A stretch of 64,000 nt of DNA from Azospirillum endophyticum (GTDB lineage Bacteria; Pseudomonadota; Alphaproteobacteria; Azospirillales; Azospirillaceae). The notes under the pieces are model-generated. The model ran no database searches, was not told the origin of the DNA, and was given only the letters and a program-made list of their open reading frames with translations. Location of the stretch: contig NZ_JAENHM010000064.1 of the NCBI RefSeq assembly GCF_016595245.1, positions 62,001 to 126,000 of the forward strand, in the 5' to 3' direction. The first letter of the stretch is position 1. Every line of letters starts with the position of its first letter. Both the position numbers and the translations under genes were made by a program. This document shows positions 27,994 through 38,008 of the stretch, one piece after another.

Positions 27994-28806
27994 ATGACGG
28001 CAGCCGCCGCAACCCAAACGCCGGGACGCCGATCCCGCGCATGGACTCTTCCGGCGGGTCTGCGCCGCTGCGCCGTGCCGCTGGCTCTACTGGTGCTGTG
28101 GCAGGCCAGCGTCGGGTTCGGCTGGATCTCCACCCGCTCCATCCCCTCACCCAGCCAGATCCTGACCGCCTTCTGGGACCTGACGGTCAGCGGCGAGCTG
28201 GCGGTCCACCTGCTGGTCTCGCTCGGCCGGGTCAGCGCCGGGCTTGCCATCGGCGTGTCGGCCGGCACCGTCTGCGCCCTGATCGCCGGCCTGTCGCGGC
28301 GGGGGGAGGATGCGCTGGACGCCCTGCTTCAGATGCTGCGCACCCTGCCCCATCTGGCGCTGGTGCCGCTGTTCATCCTGTGGTTCGGCATCGGCGAGAC
28401 GCCGAAGATCGCCCTGGTGGCGCTCGGCACCGCCTTCCCGATCTACCTGAACCTGTTCGCCGGCATCCGCACCGTCGACGCCAAGGTGGTGGAGGCGGTC
28501 TCCACCCTCGGGCTGACCCGGTGGGAGCTGATCGCCCAGGTCATCCTGCCGGGCGCCCTGCCCGCCTTCCTGACCGGCCTGCGCTATGCGCTCGGCGTCG
28601 CCTGGCTCAGCCTGGTGGTGGGGGAACAGATCAACGCCTCCAGCGGCATCGGCTATCTGGCGATGACGGCGCGGGAGTTCCTGCGCACCGACGTGATCAT
28701 CGTCGCGCTGATCGTCTACGCCATCCTCGGCCTGCTCGCCGACTTGATCGTCCGCCTCATCGAACGCAGGGCGCTGGTCTGGCGCCCGGCCTTCATCAAG
28801 GAGTGA
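27994..28806 (+). CDS. ssuC: aliphatic sulfonate ABC transporter permease
   Basis: A 270-residue permease of the SsuC type with about six membrane helices. The EAA loop (VVEAVSTLGLTRWELIAQVILPGALP) and PHLALVPLFILWFGIGE are typical. GGGAGGAAC precedes the ATG. It is the first gene of a permease-ATPase-binding protein-monooxygenase series that parallels known ssu operons. Confidence 0.88.
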   Translation: MTAAAATQTPGRRSRAWTLPAGLRRCAVPLALLVLWQASVGFGWISTRSIPSPSQILTAFWDLTVSGELAVHLLVSLGRVSAGLAIGVSAGTVCALIAGLSRRGEDALDALLQMLRTLPHLALVPLFILWFGIGETPKIALVALGTAFPIYLNLFAGIRTVDAKVVEAVSTLGLTRWELIAQVILPGALPAFLTGLRYALGVAWLSLVVGEQINASSGIGYLAMTAREFLRTDVIIVALIVYAILGLLADLIVRLIERRALVWRPAFIKE

Positions 28807-28812
28807 CCCTCG

Positions 28813-29646
<834 letters not shown>

Positions 29647-29676
29647 AAACAAGACCGCCGACGGACCTCGCCCGCC

Positions 29677-30699
29677 ATGACGACCCACACCATCCGCCTC
29701 CCCTCCGCCTCCTTCGGACGCCGTAGCCTGTTGCGCGGTGCCGCCGGAACCTGCGGCGCCCTGACGCTCGGCGGCCTTCCTTCCCTGGCACGGGCCGCTT
29801 CCGGCCCCACCACCGAAACCGTCCTGCGCATCGCCGACTACAAGGCGCTGGACGGCCTGTCGCTGGAGGCGTCGGGCAACGCGCAGTCCGCCTACCGGTC
29901 GCAGTTCGCCGAGTTCGCGTCGGGCAACCTGATCGTCGAGGCGATCAACGCCGGTTCCATCGACGTCGGATCGAGCAGCGAGATCCCGCCCGCCTTCGGC
30001 ATCGCCGCCGGCGCCCGCCTGTCCATCGTCGCAATCGTCAAGGACGACGTGAACTGGCAGGTGGTGCTGGTGCCGCCGGGCAGCCCGATCCAATCGGTCG
30101 CCGACCTGAAGGGCAAGCGCGTCGGCTATGTCCGCGCCACCACCACGCAATACTACCTTGCCAAGATGCTGGGCGAGGCCGGCCTGCGCTTCACCGACAT
30201 CCAGCCGGTCAGCCTGACCCCGTCGGAAGGACAGGCCGCCTTCGAGCAGGGCGCGCTCGATGCCTGGGCGATCTACGGCTATTCGGTGCCCTTCGCCATC
30301 AAGAAGGGCGCGCGGGTCCTCGTCACCTCCAACGGCTACCTGTCGGGCAACTACCTGTATCTCGCCTCGCCCGACGCGCTGGCCGATCCCGGCAAGTCCG
30401 CCGCCATCGGCGACTATTTCCTGCGGCTGCGCCGCGCCTTCGCCTGGCGCGCCGCCAACCTGGAACGCTGGGCGGAGGTCCATTCCGCCGCCATCGGCGT
30501 GCCGGTCGAAACCGACCTGGAAATCCTGCGCAAGAACTCGCGCCAGCGCGATCTGGCGCCGATCACCGACGCCGACGTCGCCTCGGCCCAGAACGTCGCC
30601 GACACCTTCCACCAGCTGGGCGTGCTGCCCAAGCGCATCGACATCGCCCCGGCCTTCGACCGCCGCTTCACCGAAATCCTGTCGCGTCCGCTCAGCTGA
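29677..30699 (+). CDS. ssuA: aliphatic sulfonate ABC transporter binding protein
   Basis: A 340-residue exported binding protein with a signal at about 12-40 (FGRRSLLRGAAG, cleavage after ARA). VADLKGKRVGYVRATTTQYYL and AFEQGALDAWAIYGYS are typical of SsuA-like proteins. It directly precedes the flavin monooxygenase gene. Confidence 0.88.
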   Translation: MTTHTIRLPSASFGRRSLLRGAAGTCGALTLGGLPSLARAASGPTTETVLRIADYKALDGLSLEASGNAQSAYRSQFAEFASGNLIVEAINAGSIDVGSSSEIPPAFGIAAGARLSIVAIVKDDVNWQVVLVPPGSPIQSVADLKGKRVGYVRATTTQYYLAKMLGEAGLRFTDIQPVSLTPSEGQAAFEQGALDAWAIYGYSVPFAIKKGARVLVTSNGYLSGNYLYLASPDALADPGKSAAIGDYFLRLRRAFAWRAANLERWAEVHSAAIGVPVETDLEILRKNSRQRDLAPITDADVASAQNVADTFHQLGVLPKRIDIAPAFDRRFTEILSRPLS

Positions 30700-30758
30700 C
30701 CGGCAGACCACGACATCCCTTTCCCGAATTCCGCCACGCATAAAAGGGGAACACCGCC

Positions 30759-31913
30759 ATGACCGCCGCCCAGACCGCCGCCACCCAGACTGCCGCCACC
30801 CAGGCCTCCTCCGCCCACCCGCTCCGCTTCGTCGGCTTCGTCGGCAACCACAACGCGTCGGAGATCATCCCGCGCCAGGGTCCGGTGGTGGACCGCGACT
30901 ATATCGAGACGGTCGCCAAGGCCCATGAACTCGGCGGCTTCGACTCCGTGCTCCAGGCCTTCCATGCCGACGCGCCGGACAGCCTGCAGGTCAGCCAGCA
31001 CATCACCGGTGTCACCGACCGGCTGGGCGTGCTGATCGCCCACCGTCCCGGCTTCCAGGCGCCGACCATCCTGGCCCGCCAGCTCGCCACCCTCGACCAG
31101 CTGAGCCGCGGCCGCGTCGCCATCAACGTCATCACCGGCGCCGAGCGCAGCGAGCTTGCCCGCGACGGCAACATTGTGGAGGACAAGGACGACCGCTACG
31201 CCCGCACCTCCGAATTCCTCGACATCGTCCGCGCCGAATGGACCAGCGACAAGCCCTTCGACTATCAGGGCCGCTTCTATCAGGTCGAGAAGGCCTTCTC
31301 GCAGGTGAAGCCCTACGACCCGTCGGGCATCCCGGTATGGATCGCCGGCGCCTCCGCGGCGGCGGTCGAGGTGGCCGGGCGCCATGCCGACACCTATGCG
31401 GTGTGGGGCGAGACCCATGATCAGGTGCGCGAGCTGCTGGCCCGCGTGCGCGCTGCCGTCGCCAAGGCGGGCCGTCCGCAGCCGGCCTTCAGCTTGTCGC
31501 TGCGTCCGATCCTGGCCGAGACCGAGGACGCCGCCTGGGCCAAGGCCGAGAGCATCTACGAGAAGGCCAAGGCGCTGCTGGAGAAGACCGGCTTCACCCG
31601 CGGCGACCTGCCGAACAACGAGGGCGCCCGCCGCCTGCTCGCCATCGCCGACAAGGGCCACCGCCACGACAAGCGCCTGTGGACCGCCATCGCCGCCCTG
31701 ACCGGGGCGAAGGGCAACTCCACCTCGCTGGTCGGCACGCCGGATCAGGTCGCCGACGCGCTGCTCGATTACTACGACCTCGGCGTCACCACCTTCCTGA
31801 TCCGCGGCTTCGACCCGCTGCCCGACGCCATCGCCTATGGCCGCGACCTGCTGCCCCGCGTCCACCAGCTGGTGGCGGACCGCCAGCGCGCCCAGGCCGT
31901 CGCGGCGGAGTGA
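30759..31913 (+). CDS. ssuD: LLM-class alkanesulfonate monooxygenase (SsuD-like)
   Basis: A 384-residue luciferase-like flavin monooxygenase that would cleave a sulfonate to an aldehyde and sulfite using reduced flavin. AHRPGFQAPTILARQLATLDQLSRGRVAINVITG and the EFLDIVRAEW segment are the usual SsuD landmarks (shown here in part: HRPGFQAPTILARQ, RVAINVITG). It begins with a poly-Ala/Thr/Gln lead of about 20 residues. No separate flavin reductase gene (ssuE) is seen in the operon, so FMNH2 must come from elsewhere. Confidence 0.88.
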   Translation: MTAAQTAATQTAATQASSAHPLRFVGFVGNHNASEIIPRQGPVVDRDYIETVAKAHELGGFDSVLQAFHADAPDSLQVSQHITGVTDRLGVLIAHRPGFQAPTILARQLATLDQLSRGRVAINVITGAERSELARDGNIVEDKDDRYARTSEFLDIVRAEWTSDKPFDYQGRFYQVEKAFSQVKPYDPSGIPVWIAGASAAAVEVAGRHADTYAVWGETHDQVRELLARVRAAVAKAGRPQPAFSLSLRPILAETEDAAWAKAESIYEKAKALLEKTGFTRGDLPNNEGARRLLAIADKGHRHDKRLWTAIAALTGAKGNSTSLVGTPDQVADALLDYYDLGVTTFLIRGFDPLPDAIAYGRDLLPRVHQLVADRQRAQAVAAE

Positions 31914-31920
31914 CGGCATC

Positions 31921-32880
31921 GTGACGGGCCGCTCCCCGGTCATCCTCAACCAGCTCGGTCCCGCGGTGGGGGAGCGCGTCGCCGCCCACCCCTCCCGGCC
32001 CACGGTGCTGGCGCATGAGGCCGGCCGCGCCCCCTGGGAGGTTCCGGCCGGGGTCGAGGTCCTGCTGACCCGCCCGCTGATCGGCTGGGAGGCGGCGCCC
32101 GCCGCCCCTCCCTCCGGCTGGGGCAAGGACTTGCGCTGGATCCAGTCGGCCTCCACCGGGATGGACTTCTACCCGCCCTGGCTGCTCGACGGCGCGCCTC
32201 TGGTCACCTGCGCCCGCGGCGTGTCGGCGGTCGCCATCGCCGATTACGTGATGACGGCGGCCCTGACCTTCGAGAAGCGATGGGACGCCATCCGCCTGCA
32301 AGGGCCGGAGGACTGGCGGCGGGAGACGCTGGGCAGCCTGTCCGGCAAGCGGCTGGGGCTGGCCGGCTTCGGCGCCATCGGCCGCGCGGTGGCGGAGCGG
32401 GCGCTCGCTTTCGGAATGGCGGTCGGGGCGGTACGCCGGTCCGGCTGGACCGAACCGGAGGCGGGCATCGAGCCGTTCGACCGGCTGGAGTCCCTGGTGG
32501 CGGCAAGCGACCATCTGGTGCTGGCCCTGCCGCTGACCGCCGCCACGCGCGGGCTGGTGGGGGCCGGCCTGCTGGCCCGGGCCAAGCCGGGACTGCATCT
32601 GGTCAACGTCGCCCGCGGCGCGCTGGTCGATCAGGACGCGCTCCTCGCCGCCATCGAGGCCGGACGGATCGCCGGCGCCACGCTGGACGTCACCGACCCC
32701 GAACCGCTGCCTGCCGGCCATCCCTTCTACCGCCACCCCGCCATCCGCCTGACGCCGCACGTCTCGTGGTCCGCCCCGGACTTCGACCGCCGGCTGGCCG
32801 ACCGCATCCTCGCCAACCTCGACGCCTACGCGCTCGGCGACCCGCTGCGCGACGTGGTGGACACCCAGACCGGCTACTGA
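31921..32880 (+). CDS. D-isomer-specific 2-hydroxyacid dehydrogenase family protein
   Basis: A 319-residue NAD(P)-dependent dehydrogenase. The nucleotide fold GLAGFGAIGRAV, the catalytic arginine in VNVARGALVDQD, the acidic residue in DVTDPEPLP and the histidine in LTPHVSWSAP are present. The start is taken as GTG 31921, seven bases behind the monooxygenase stop. The encoded enzyme could reduce or oxidise a 2-keto/2-hydroxy acid made from a sulfonate; the substrate is unknown. Confidence 0.85.
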   Translation: MTGRSPVILNQLGPAVGERVAAHPSRPTVLAHEAGRAPWEVPAGVEVLLTRPLIGWEAAPAAPPSGWGKDLRWIQSASTGMDFYPPWLLDGAPLVTCARGVSAVAIADYVMTAALTFEKRWDAIRLQGPEDWRRETLGSLSGKRLGLAGFGAIGRAVAERALAFGMAVGAVRRSGWTEPEAGIEPFDRLESLVAASDHLVLALPLTAATRGLVGAGLLARAKPGLHLVNVARGALVDQDALLAAIEAGRIAGATLDVTDPEPLPAGHPFYRHPAIRLTPHVSWSAPDFDRRLADRILANLDAYALGDPLRDVVDTQTGY

Positions 32881-32908
32881 CCCCTTTCCCGACGGAGCCC
32901 CCCGCCCG

Positions 32909-33694
32909 ATGACCCACATCCAGCCCAGGCCGCGCAAATTCTGGCCGCCGGTCGATCCGGTCAGCTACACCAGCGCCGAGGAGGAGCGGCAGCACCGCAA
33001 GCAGCGCCTCGCCGCCACTTTCCGCCTGTTCGGCCGCTACGGCTTCGACCAGGGGCTGGCCGGCCACGTCACCGCGCGGGATCCCGAACATCCCGACCGC
33101 TTCTGGATCAACCCGCTGGGCCAGCATTTCCGCACCATCCGGGTGTCGGACCTGCATCTGGTCGACGGCGACGGCACCATCCTGCAAGGCGACCGCGCCA
33201 TCAACCAGGCCGGCTTCACCATCCATTCCGCCATCCACCGGGCGCTTCCCGAGGTGGTGGCCGCCGCCCACACCCATTCGACCTACGGCAAGGCATGGTC
33301 GGCGCTCGGCCAGCCGCTCGCCCCGCTGAGCCAGGATGCCGCCGCCTTCTACGAGGATCAGGTGATCTTCGACCCCTATTCCGGCGTCGTCCTGACCGAG
33401 GGGGAGGGCAAGCGTCTGGTGGAGGCGCTGGGCGACAGGAAGCTGGCGATCCTGAAGAACCACGGCCTGCTGACCGTCGGCCCGACGGTGGAGGCGGCGG
33501 CCTGGTGGTTCATCAGCGCCGACAACGCCGCCCACACCCAGCTGCTGGCCGAGGCCGCCGGCCGGCCCCAGCCCATCGACCATGAGACCGCGCTGCTGAC
33601 CCGCTCCCAGGTCGGCACCCACCAGGGCGGCGCCTACAACTTCCACCCGCTGTGGGAATGGATCGTCGCGGCCGAACCCGACCTGCTCGACTGA
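32909..33694 (+). CDS. class II aldolase/adducin family protein
   Basis: A 261-residue metal-dependent aldolase-fold protein. Zinc-binding histidines occur in AAHTHSTYGKAW and NHGLLTVG, with the conserved QGLAGHVTARD near the N-terminus. Members cleave or epimerise phosphorylated sugars or act on hydroxy acids. Its place between a 2-hydroxyacid dehydrogenase and a sulfonate-type binding protein suggests handling of the carbon skeleton after sulfite release. Confidence 0.83.
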   Translation: MTHIQPRPRKFWPPVDPVSYTSAEEERQHRKQRLAATFRLFGRYGFDQGLAGHVTARDPEHPDRFWINPLGQHFRTIRVSDLHLVDGDGTILQGDRAINQAGFTIHSAIHRALPEVVAAAHTHSTYGKAWSALGQPLAPLSQDAAAFYEDQVIFDPYSGVVLTEGEGKRLVEALGDRKLAILKNHGLLTVGPTVEAAAWWFISADNAAHTQLLAEAAGRPQPIDHETALLTRSQVGTHQGGAYNFHPLWEWIVAAEPDLLD

Positions 33695-33730
33695 CCCTGT
33701 CCCTTCCCATCCTTCGCGAAAGCAAAAACG

Positions 33731-34747
33731 ATGACCGCGAATTCGGCTCCTTCCCGCTCCCGCCCCCTGGCCCGCCCCCTGGCCCGCCGCAGCCTGATCG
33801 CCGCCGGCGCCGTCGCCCTCGCCGCCCCCTTCGTCCTGCGCCGACGCGCTGTGGCGGCGGAGCCGCTGCGCCTGTCCTGGAATGCCGGCGCGGTCTGCTT
33901 CTCCGCCGTGCCGCTGGCCTTCCAGCTCGACCTGTTCAAGAAGCACGGGCTGGAGGTGGAGCTGGTCAACTTCACCGGCTCCACCGACCAGCTGCTGGAG
34001 GCCATCGCCACCGGCAAGGCCGATGCCGGCGTCGGCATGGCCCTGCGCTGGCTGAAGCCGCTGGAGCAGGGCTTCGACGTGAAGATCTCCGCCGGCCTGC
34101 ATGGCGGTTGCATGCGGCTGTTCGGGGCGAAGGCGGCGGGGGTGAAGACCGTGCTGGACCTGCCGGGCAAGGTCATCGGCGTCAGCGACATGGCCAGCCC
34201 GTCGAAGAACTTCTTCTCCGTAGTGCTGACCAAGTTCGGCCTCGACCCCAACAAGGACGTCGAATGGCGCCAGTTCCCCGCCGATCTGCTGGGACTGGCG
34301 GTGGAGAAGGGCGAAATCCACGCCATCGCCGACGGCGACCCGCTGGTGTGGAGCCAGACCAAGAACACGCAGATGGTGGAGATCACCAACAACGTCTGCG
34401 GCGAGTTCGCCACCCGCACCTGCTGCCTCGTCGGCGTGCGCGGCAGCCTGCTGCGCGACAACCGCCCGGCGGCCAAGGCGCTGACCACCGCGCTGATCGA
34501 GGCGCAGCACGCCGCCTATGCCGACCTGCGCGCCGCCGCCGCGGCCTACGCCCCCTTCGCCCCCAAATTCCCGGTCGAGGAGCTGGAGGCGATGCTGCGC
34601 AGCCACGCCCACAACGTCACCCCCATCGGCGACGAGCTGCGCCAGCAGCTTGCCCTCTACACCGACGAGCTGAAGAGCGTGTCGGTCATCAAGCGCTCCA
34701 CCGACAGCCAGCGCTTCGCCGGGCGCATCACGGTCGACCTCGCCTGA
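33731..34747 (+). CDS. ABC transporter substrate-binding protein (SsuA/TauA-like), group 3
   Basis: A 338-residue exported binding protein. The leader is arginine-rich (RPLARRSLIAAGAVALAAPF) and may use the Tat route. The mature domain (FQLDLFKKHGLEVELVNFTGSTDQ, VSDMASPSKNFFSVVL) is of the sulfonate/nitrate type. There is no ATPase or permease beside it, so it probably feeds one of the island's two other import cores. Confidence 0.85.
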   Translation: MTANSAPSRSRPLARPLARRSLIAAGAVALAAPFVLRRRAVAAEPLRLSWNAGAVCFSAVPLAFQLDLFKKHGLEVELVNFTGSTDQLLEAIATGKADAGVGMALRWLKPLEQGFDVKISAGLHGGCMRLFGAKAAGVKTVLDLPGKVIGVSDMASPSKNFFSVVLTKFGLDPNKDVEWRQFPADLLGLAVEKGEIHAIADGDPLVWSQTKNTQMVEITNNVCGEFATRTCCLVGVRGSLLRDNRPAAKALTTALIEAQHAAYADLRAAAAAYAPFAPKFPVEELEAMLRSHAHNVTPIGDELRQQLALYTDELKSVSVIKRSTDSQRFAGRITVDLA

Positions 34748-34777
34748 TCCTTCCCTTTGCAGCGGAGCCGCCTCGCC

Positions 34778-35989
34778 ATGCCCTTCGACGACCTGCCCTT
34801 TCCCGCCGCCTCCTTCGGCGAGACCGGCCCCGCCCCGGCGGTCGATCCGTCGCTCATCGCCGCGCTGTCGGCGGAGTTCGCGCTGCGCGCCACCGAGCAT
34901 GACGCCGCCGCCAGCTTCCCCTTCGAGAATTTCGACCGGTTGGCGGCGGCGGGGCTTCCGGCGCTGGTCACCCCGAAATCGGCCGGCGGCAAGGGCGGCG
35001 GACTGGGCGATGCTCTGGCGGCGGTGAACGGGATCGCGCGGGGCGAGCCGTCCACCGCGCTGGTTCTGGTGCTGCAATATGTCATCCACAACCAGCTCTG
35101 GCGCGGGTCCGCCTGGCCGGAAGCCTTGCGCGACCGCATCGCCCGCTCCGCCGCGACCGATGGCGCCCTGATCAACATTCTGCGGGTCGAGCCGGAACTG
35201 GGCACGCCCCACCGCGGCGGCCTGCCGGCGACGGTGGCGCGCAAGGTGCCGGGCGGCTGGCGCCTCTCCGGCACCAAGATCTACTCCACCGGCATTCCGG
35301 CGCTGTCCTGGCTCGGCGTCTGGGCACGCACCGACGATGAGGAGCCGTTGGTCGGCACCTGGGTGGTCCCGCGCGGCGCCGGATTGGCGGAACAGGGGAT
35401 CGAGGTGCGAGAGACCTGGAACCACATCGGCATGCGCGCCAGCGGCAGCCACGAGGTGGTGTTCCGCGACGTCTTCGTCCCCGACGACCATGCCGGCGAG
35501 CTGCGCCCGCCCGCCGGCTGGGCGGCGCCCGACGCGGTCGCCACCGCCTGGATGTCCACCCTGTTCAGCGGCGTCTATGACGGCATCGCCCGCTCGGCCC
35601 GCGACTGGCTGGCCGGCTTCCTGCACGCCCGCAAGCCGACGGGGCTGAATGGCGCGTCGCTCGCCACCGTGCCGCGCCTTCAGGAGGCGCTGGGCGGGAT
35701 CGAGGCGCTGCTGCTGACCAACCGCATCCTCCTGCGCTCCCTGTCGGCGGCGGTCGACCGCGGGTCGCCGCCCTCCTCCAGCGACAGCCTGCTGGTGAAA
35801 TACACGGTGACCAACAATGCCATCGATGCGGTGGCGCGGGCGCTGGAGATCACCGGCAACCCCGGCCTGTCGCGCGACAACCCGCTGGAACGCCATCACC
35901 GCGACGTGCTGTGCGCCCGCGTCCACGCTCCGCAGAACGATATGATCCTGACCGGTGCCGGGCGCGCCGCTCTGTCGCGGCATGCATAG
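34778..35989 (+). CDS. acyl-CoA dehydrogenase-fold flavoprotein (monooxygenase or desulfinase candidate)
   Basis: A 403-residue protein of the acyl-CoA dehydrogenase superfamily. RKVPGGWRLSGTKIYSTGIP and NHIGMRASGSHEVVF are typical flavin-binding landmarks. The C-terminal end reads NPLERHHRDVLCARVHAPQND, as in DszC/SfnB-like proteins, and lacks the YEGT-type catalytic glutamate segment of dehydrogenases. It is therefore likely a flavin monooxygenase acting on an organosulfur compound, or a 3-sulfinopropionyl-CoA desulfinase like that of Advenella. The start at 34778 has GCGGAG upstream. Its 3' end survives in the scar at 49362-49530. Confidence 0.83.
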   Translation: MPFDDLPFPAASFGETGPAPAVDPSLIAALSAEFALRATEHDAAASFPFENFDRLAAAGLPALVTPKSAGGKGGGLGDALAAVNGIARGEPSTALVLVLQYVIHNQLWRGSAWPEALRDRIARSAATDGALINILRVEPELGTPHRGGLPATVARKVPGGWRLSGTKIYSTGIPALSWLGVWARTDDEEPLVGTWVVPRGAGLAEQGIEVRETWNHIGMRASGSHEVVFRDVFVPDDHAGELRPPAGWAAPDAVATAWMSTLFSGVYDGIARSARDWLAGFLHARKPTGLNGASLATVPRLQEALGGIEALLLTNRILLRSLSAAVDRGSPPSSSDSLLVKYTVTNNAIDAVARALEITGNPGLSRDNPLERHHRDVLCARVHAPQNDMILTGAGRAALSRHA

Positions 35990-36012
35990 CGGCATGCGGG
36001 TGTCGTCTTTCC

Positions 36013-36043
36013 GGCGGGCTTCTTGTTGGTCTGGTTGCGGGGG
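36013..36043. other. boundary element resembling a tRNA 3' end and terminator arm
   Basis: Downstream of the flavoprotein gene, GGCGGGCTTCTTG is followed by TGGTTGCGGGGG. It matches 44224-44254 in about 26 of 31 positions. A shorter related stretch follows the decayed island copy (49564). It may mark the end of a mobile or duplicated unit. Confidence 0.4.
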
Positions 36044-36067
36044 AGCACGCAATGGCCGGGGGAGAGA

Positions 36068-36454
36068 TTACGGCTCCTCGACCTTGAGCGAAGCTTTCGC
36101 TCCCGCCTTGATGAATTTACGGTCGAAGGTCAGCATCGCCTCGCAATGGCCCGCAGCGCCCAGATGCAGGGCATCCGCAAAATCCATCCCCGCCTCCGCC
36201 CGATCGAGAGCTTCCGCCAGCACCGGCGGGTTCTCGACCGAAACACCCGGCAATCCGGCGAAAGCCCGTAAGGCCCGGCACACGTCCGTCCGTGAGAAGC
36301 CGTAGACGCCGCGCAGCACCCATTCACTTTCCAGGAACACGGTGGTGGGAACGAACACCTCCCGTCCGTCGATAACGGCACGGGCGCGGGCGGATTGTTC
36401 GGGATCGTCGCCGGTCAGGTAACGAGCCAGAACATTGGTGTCAATCGCCCGCAT
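36068..36454 (-). CDS. vapC: VapC-type PIN-domain ribonuclease toxin
   Basis: A 128-residue PIN-domain protein. Acidic active-site residues are visible at Asp5 (AIDTNVLARYL), in the ESEWVLRGVYG segment and in MDFADALHLGAA. VapC toxins cut tRNA or rRNA when free of their antitoxin. Its start lies 14 bases inside the antitoxin gene. The pair sits between two sulfonate modules and probably stabilises or hitch-hikes in this accessory region. Confidence 0.9.
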   Translation of the reverse strand: MRAIDTNVLARYLTGDDPEQSARARAVIDGREVFVPTTVFLESEWVLRGVYGFSRTDVCRALRAFAGLPGVSVENPPVLAEALDRAEAGMDFADALHLGAAGHCEAMLTFDRKFIKAGAKASLKVEEP

Positions 36455-36713
36455 GCCGCCTCGCCTCGGCCAAGATGCCGGCTTCCATCTCCTCCAACGA
36501 CTTCGCTTCCCCCTTATAGGCCAGCATGGCGAAGACCTCCTCGGGCCGGGTTTCCGAAAACATCGGCGCCGGACGCAGCAGGACGCCCTCTGCGGTGTTT
36601 TCCACAACCAGGCGCGTACCGGCGGTCCATTGCCGCTGCTGGCGAATGGCCTTGGGCAGGATGACCTGCCCTTTGGTCGAGATCACGGTTGTCGTCTGCT
36701 TCGCAGCGGACAT
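36441..36713 (-). CDS. vapB: VapB-type antitoxin (AbrB/SpoVT fold)
   Basis: A 90-residue antitoxin with a swapped-hairpin DNA-binding start (TTTVISTKGQVILPKAIRQ) and an acidic C-terminal part (KSLEEMEAGILAEARR) that should neutralise the toxin. The start at 36713 fits the domain; the frame stays open upstream. Two copies of GTAAGA spaced 11 bases apart (36730 and 36741) lie just upstream and may be the autoregulatory operator. Confidence 0.88.
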   Translation of the reverse strand: MSAAKQTTTVISTKGQVILPKAIRQQRQWTAGTRLVVENTAEGVLLRPAPMFSETRPEEVFAMLAYKGEAKSLEEMEAGILAEARRHAGD

Positions 36714-36860
36714 GGAATGGCTCCATTCGGTAAGACAGACGTAAGATAATGTCCGTCCCGGCATCCGCCAAGGCTCCTGACACTTTACCCTCCTCGCCTC
36801 CCGACTGACGCCTTCATCACCCCGCAAACCCGCCGGTCACCGCCGGGCATAAAACACATG

Positions 36861-36950
36861 AATTTGCGTTAAATAAATTTGAACGCCGCGCATATTCTAC
36901 AGTGTTGACGCTCATACAGAATCATGTTCCCCTTAAATCTAGTAGATTTA
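36861..36950 (+). promoter_or_regulatory. promoter/operator region of the third sulfonate-type importer
   Basis: An AT-rich region ahead of the binding-protein gene. It holds AATTTGCGTTAAATAAATTT (shared with 27874), a CAGTGT hexamer at 36900 and a near-perfect palindrome TAAATCTAGTAGATTTA at 36934-36950, with a LysR-like T-N-A layout. The half-site TAAATCTA recurs upstream of tauA at 48024. Confidence 0.5.
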
Positions 36951-36972
36951 TCGAGATGAGGGGAGCACCACC

Positions 36973-38004
36973 ATGCGCCAGCCAGGACGCCCCAGCCGCC
37001 GCGCCTTCGCGGCCATCGCCGCGTCGGCGATGGGATTGCTGATGACGTCGGCCATCGCGGCGCCGGCGGCTGCCGAGGGGCGGATCCGCATCGCCGAGCA
37101 ATATGGCCTCGGCTACCTGCCGCTGCATGTGCTGCGCCACAACCAGTTGATCGAGAAGCATGGCAAGGCGCTGGGCCTCGACATCGCCGTCGACTGGGTC
37201 CAGCTGTCCGGCGGCGCGGCGATGAACGATGCGCTGCTGTCCGGCAGCATCGATCTGGGTTCCGCCGGGGTCGGACCGCTGCTGACCATCTGGGACCGCA
37301 CCAAGGGCAACGCCAACGTCAAGGCAATCGCGTCGCTCAACGACATGCCGCTGTTCCTGACCACCGCCAACCCCAAGGTCAAATCGCTGAAGGACTTCAC
37401 CGACTCCGACAAGATCGCGCTGCCGGCGGTGAAGGTCGGCGTCCAGGCCCGCATCCTGCAAATGGCGGCCGAGAAGGAACTGGGCGCCGGCAAATACGAC
37501 GCACTCGACAAGCTGACGGTGTCGATGCCGCATCCGGACGCCACCGCCGCCCTGCTGTCGGGCAGCGGCGGCATCACCGCCCATCTCTCCAGCCCGCCCT
37601 TCCAGTACCAGCAGCTCGACGACCCGAAGATCCACAAGGTCGTCAGCTCCTACGACGTGCTCGGCGGTCCGCACAGCTTCAACCTGATCTGGAGCAAGCA
37701 GTCCTTCCGCGACGAAAACCCGAAGACCTACCGGGCCTTCCTCGACGCGCTCCGGGAGGCGATGGACTACATCAACGCCAACCATGACGGCGCGGCGGAC
37801 GCCTATCTGGCCCAGAACAAGGGCAGCCTGGATAAGGCCTACATCCTGCGCCTGCTGAACGATCCCGACATCCGATTCACCGTCACGCCCAACCGGACGG
37901 AGGCCTTCGCCGACTTCATGCACAAGGTCGGCGCCATCAAGAACAAGCCGGCCTCCTGGAAGGATTATTTCTTCGACGACCTGCATGACGGCGCCGGGAG
38001 CTGA
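36973..38004 (+). CDS. ABC transporter substrate-binding protein, group 1 (third importer)
   Basis: A 343-residue exported binding protein with a Sec-type signal (about 9-35, cleavage after AAA). Its mature part (EQYGLGYLPLHVLRHNQLIEK, HKVVSSYDVLGGPHSF) is a close paralogue of the protein at 23976. It is followed at once by its own ATPase and permease genes, forming a complete importer. Confidence 0.9.
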   Translation: MRQPGRPSRRAFAAIAASAMGLLMTSAIAAPAAAEGRIRIAEQYGLGYLPLHVLRHNQLIEKHGKALGLDIAVDWVQLSGGAAMNDALLSGSIDLGSAGVGPLLTIWDRTKGNANVKAIASLNDMPLFLTTANPKVKSLKDFTDSDKIALPAVKVGVQARILQMAAEKELGAGKYDALDKLTVSMPHPDATAALLSGSGGITAHLSSPPFQYQQLDDPKIHKVVSSYDVLGGPHSFNLIWSKQSFRDENPKTYRAFLDALREAMDYINANHDGAADAYLAQNKGSLDKAYILRLLNDPDIRFTVTPNRTEAFADFMHKVGAIKNKPASWKDYFFDDLHDGAGS

Positions 38005-38008
38005 GGCG

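Noticed and set aside
32690..36052. Minus-strand open frame of 1120 codons
   Set aside because: Antisense to four convincing plus-strand genes; composition is typical of a complement frame, with no domain visible.
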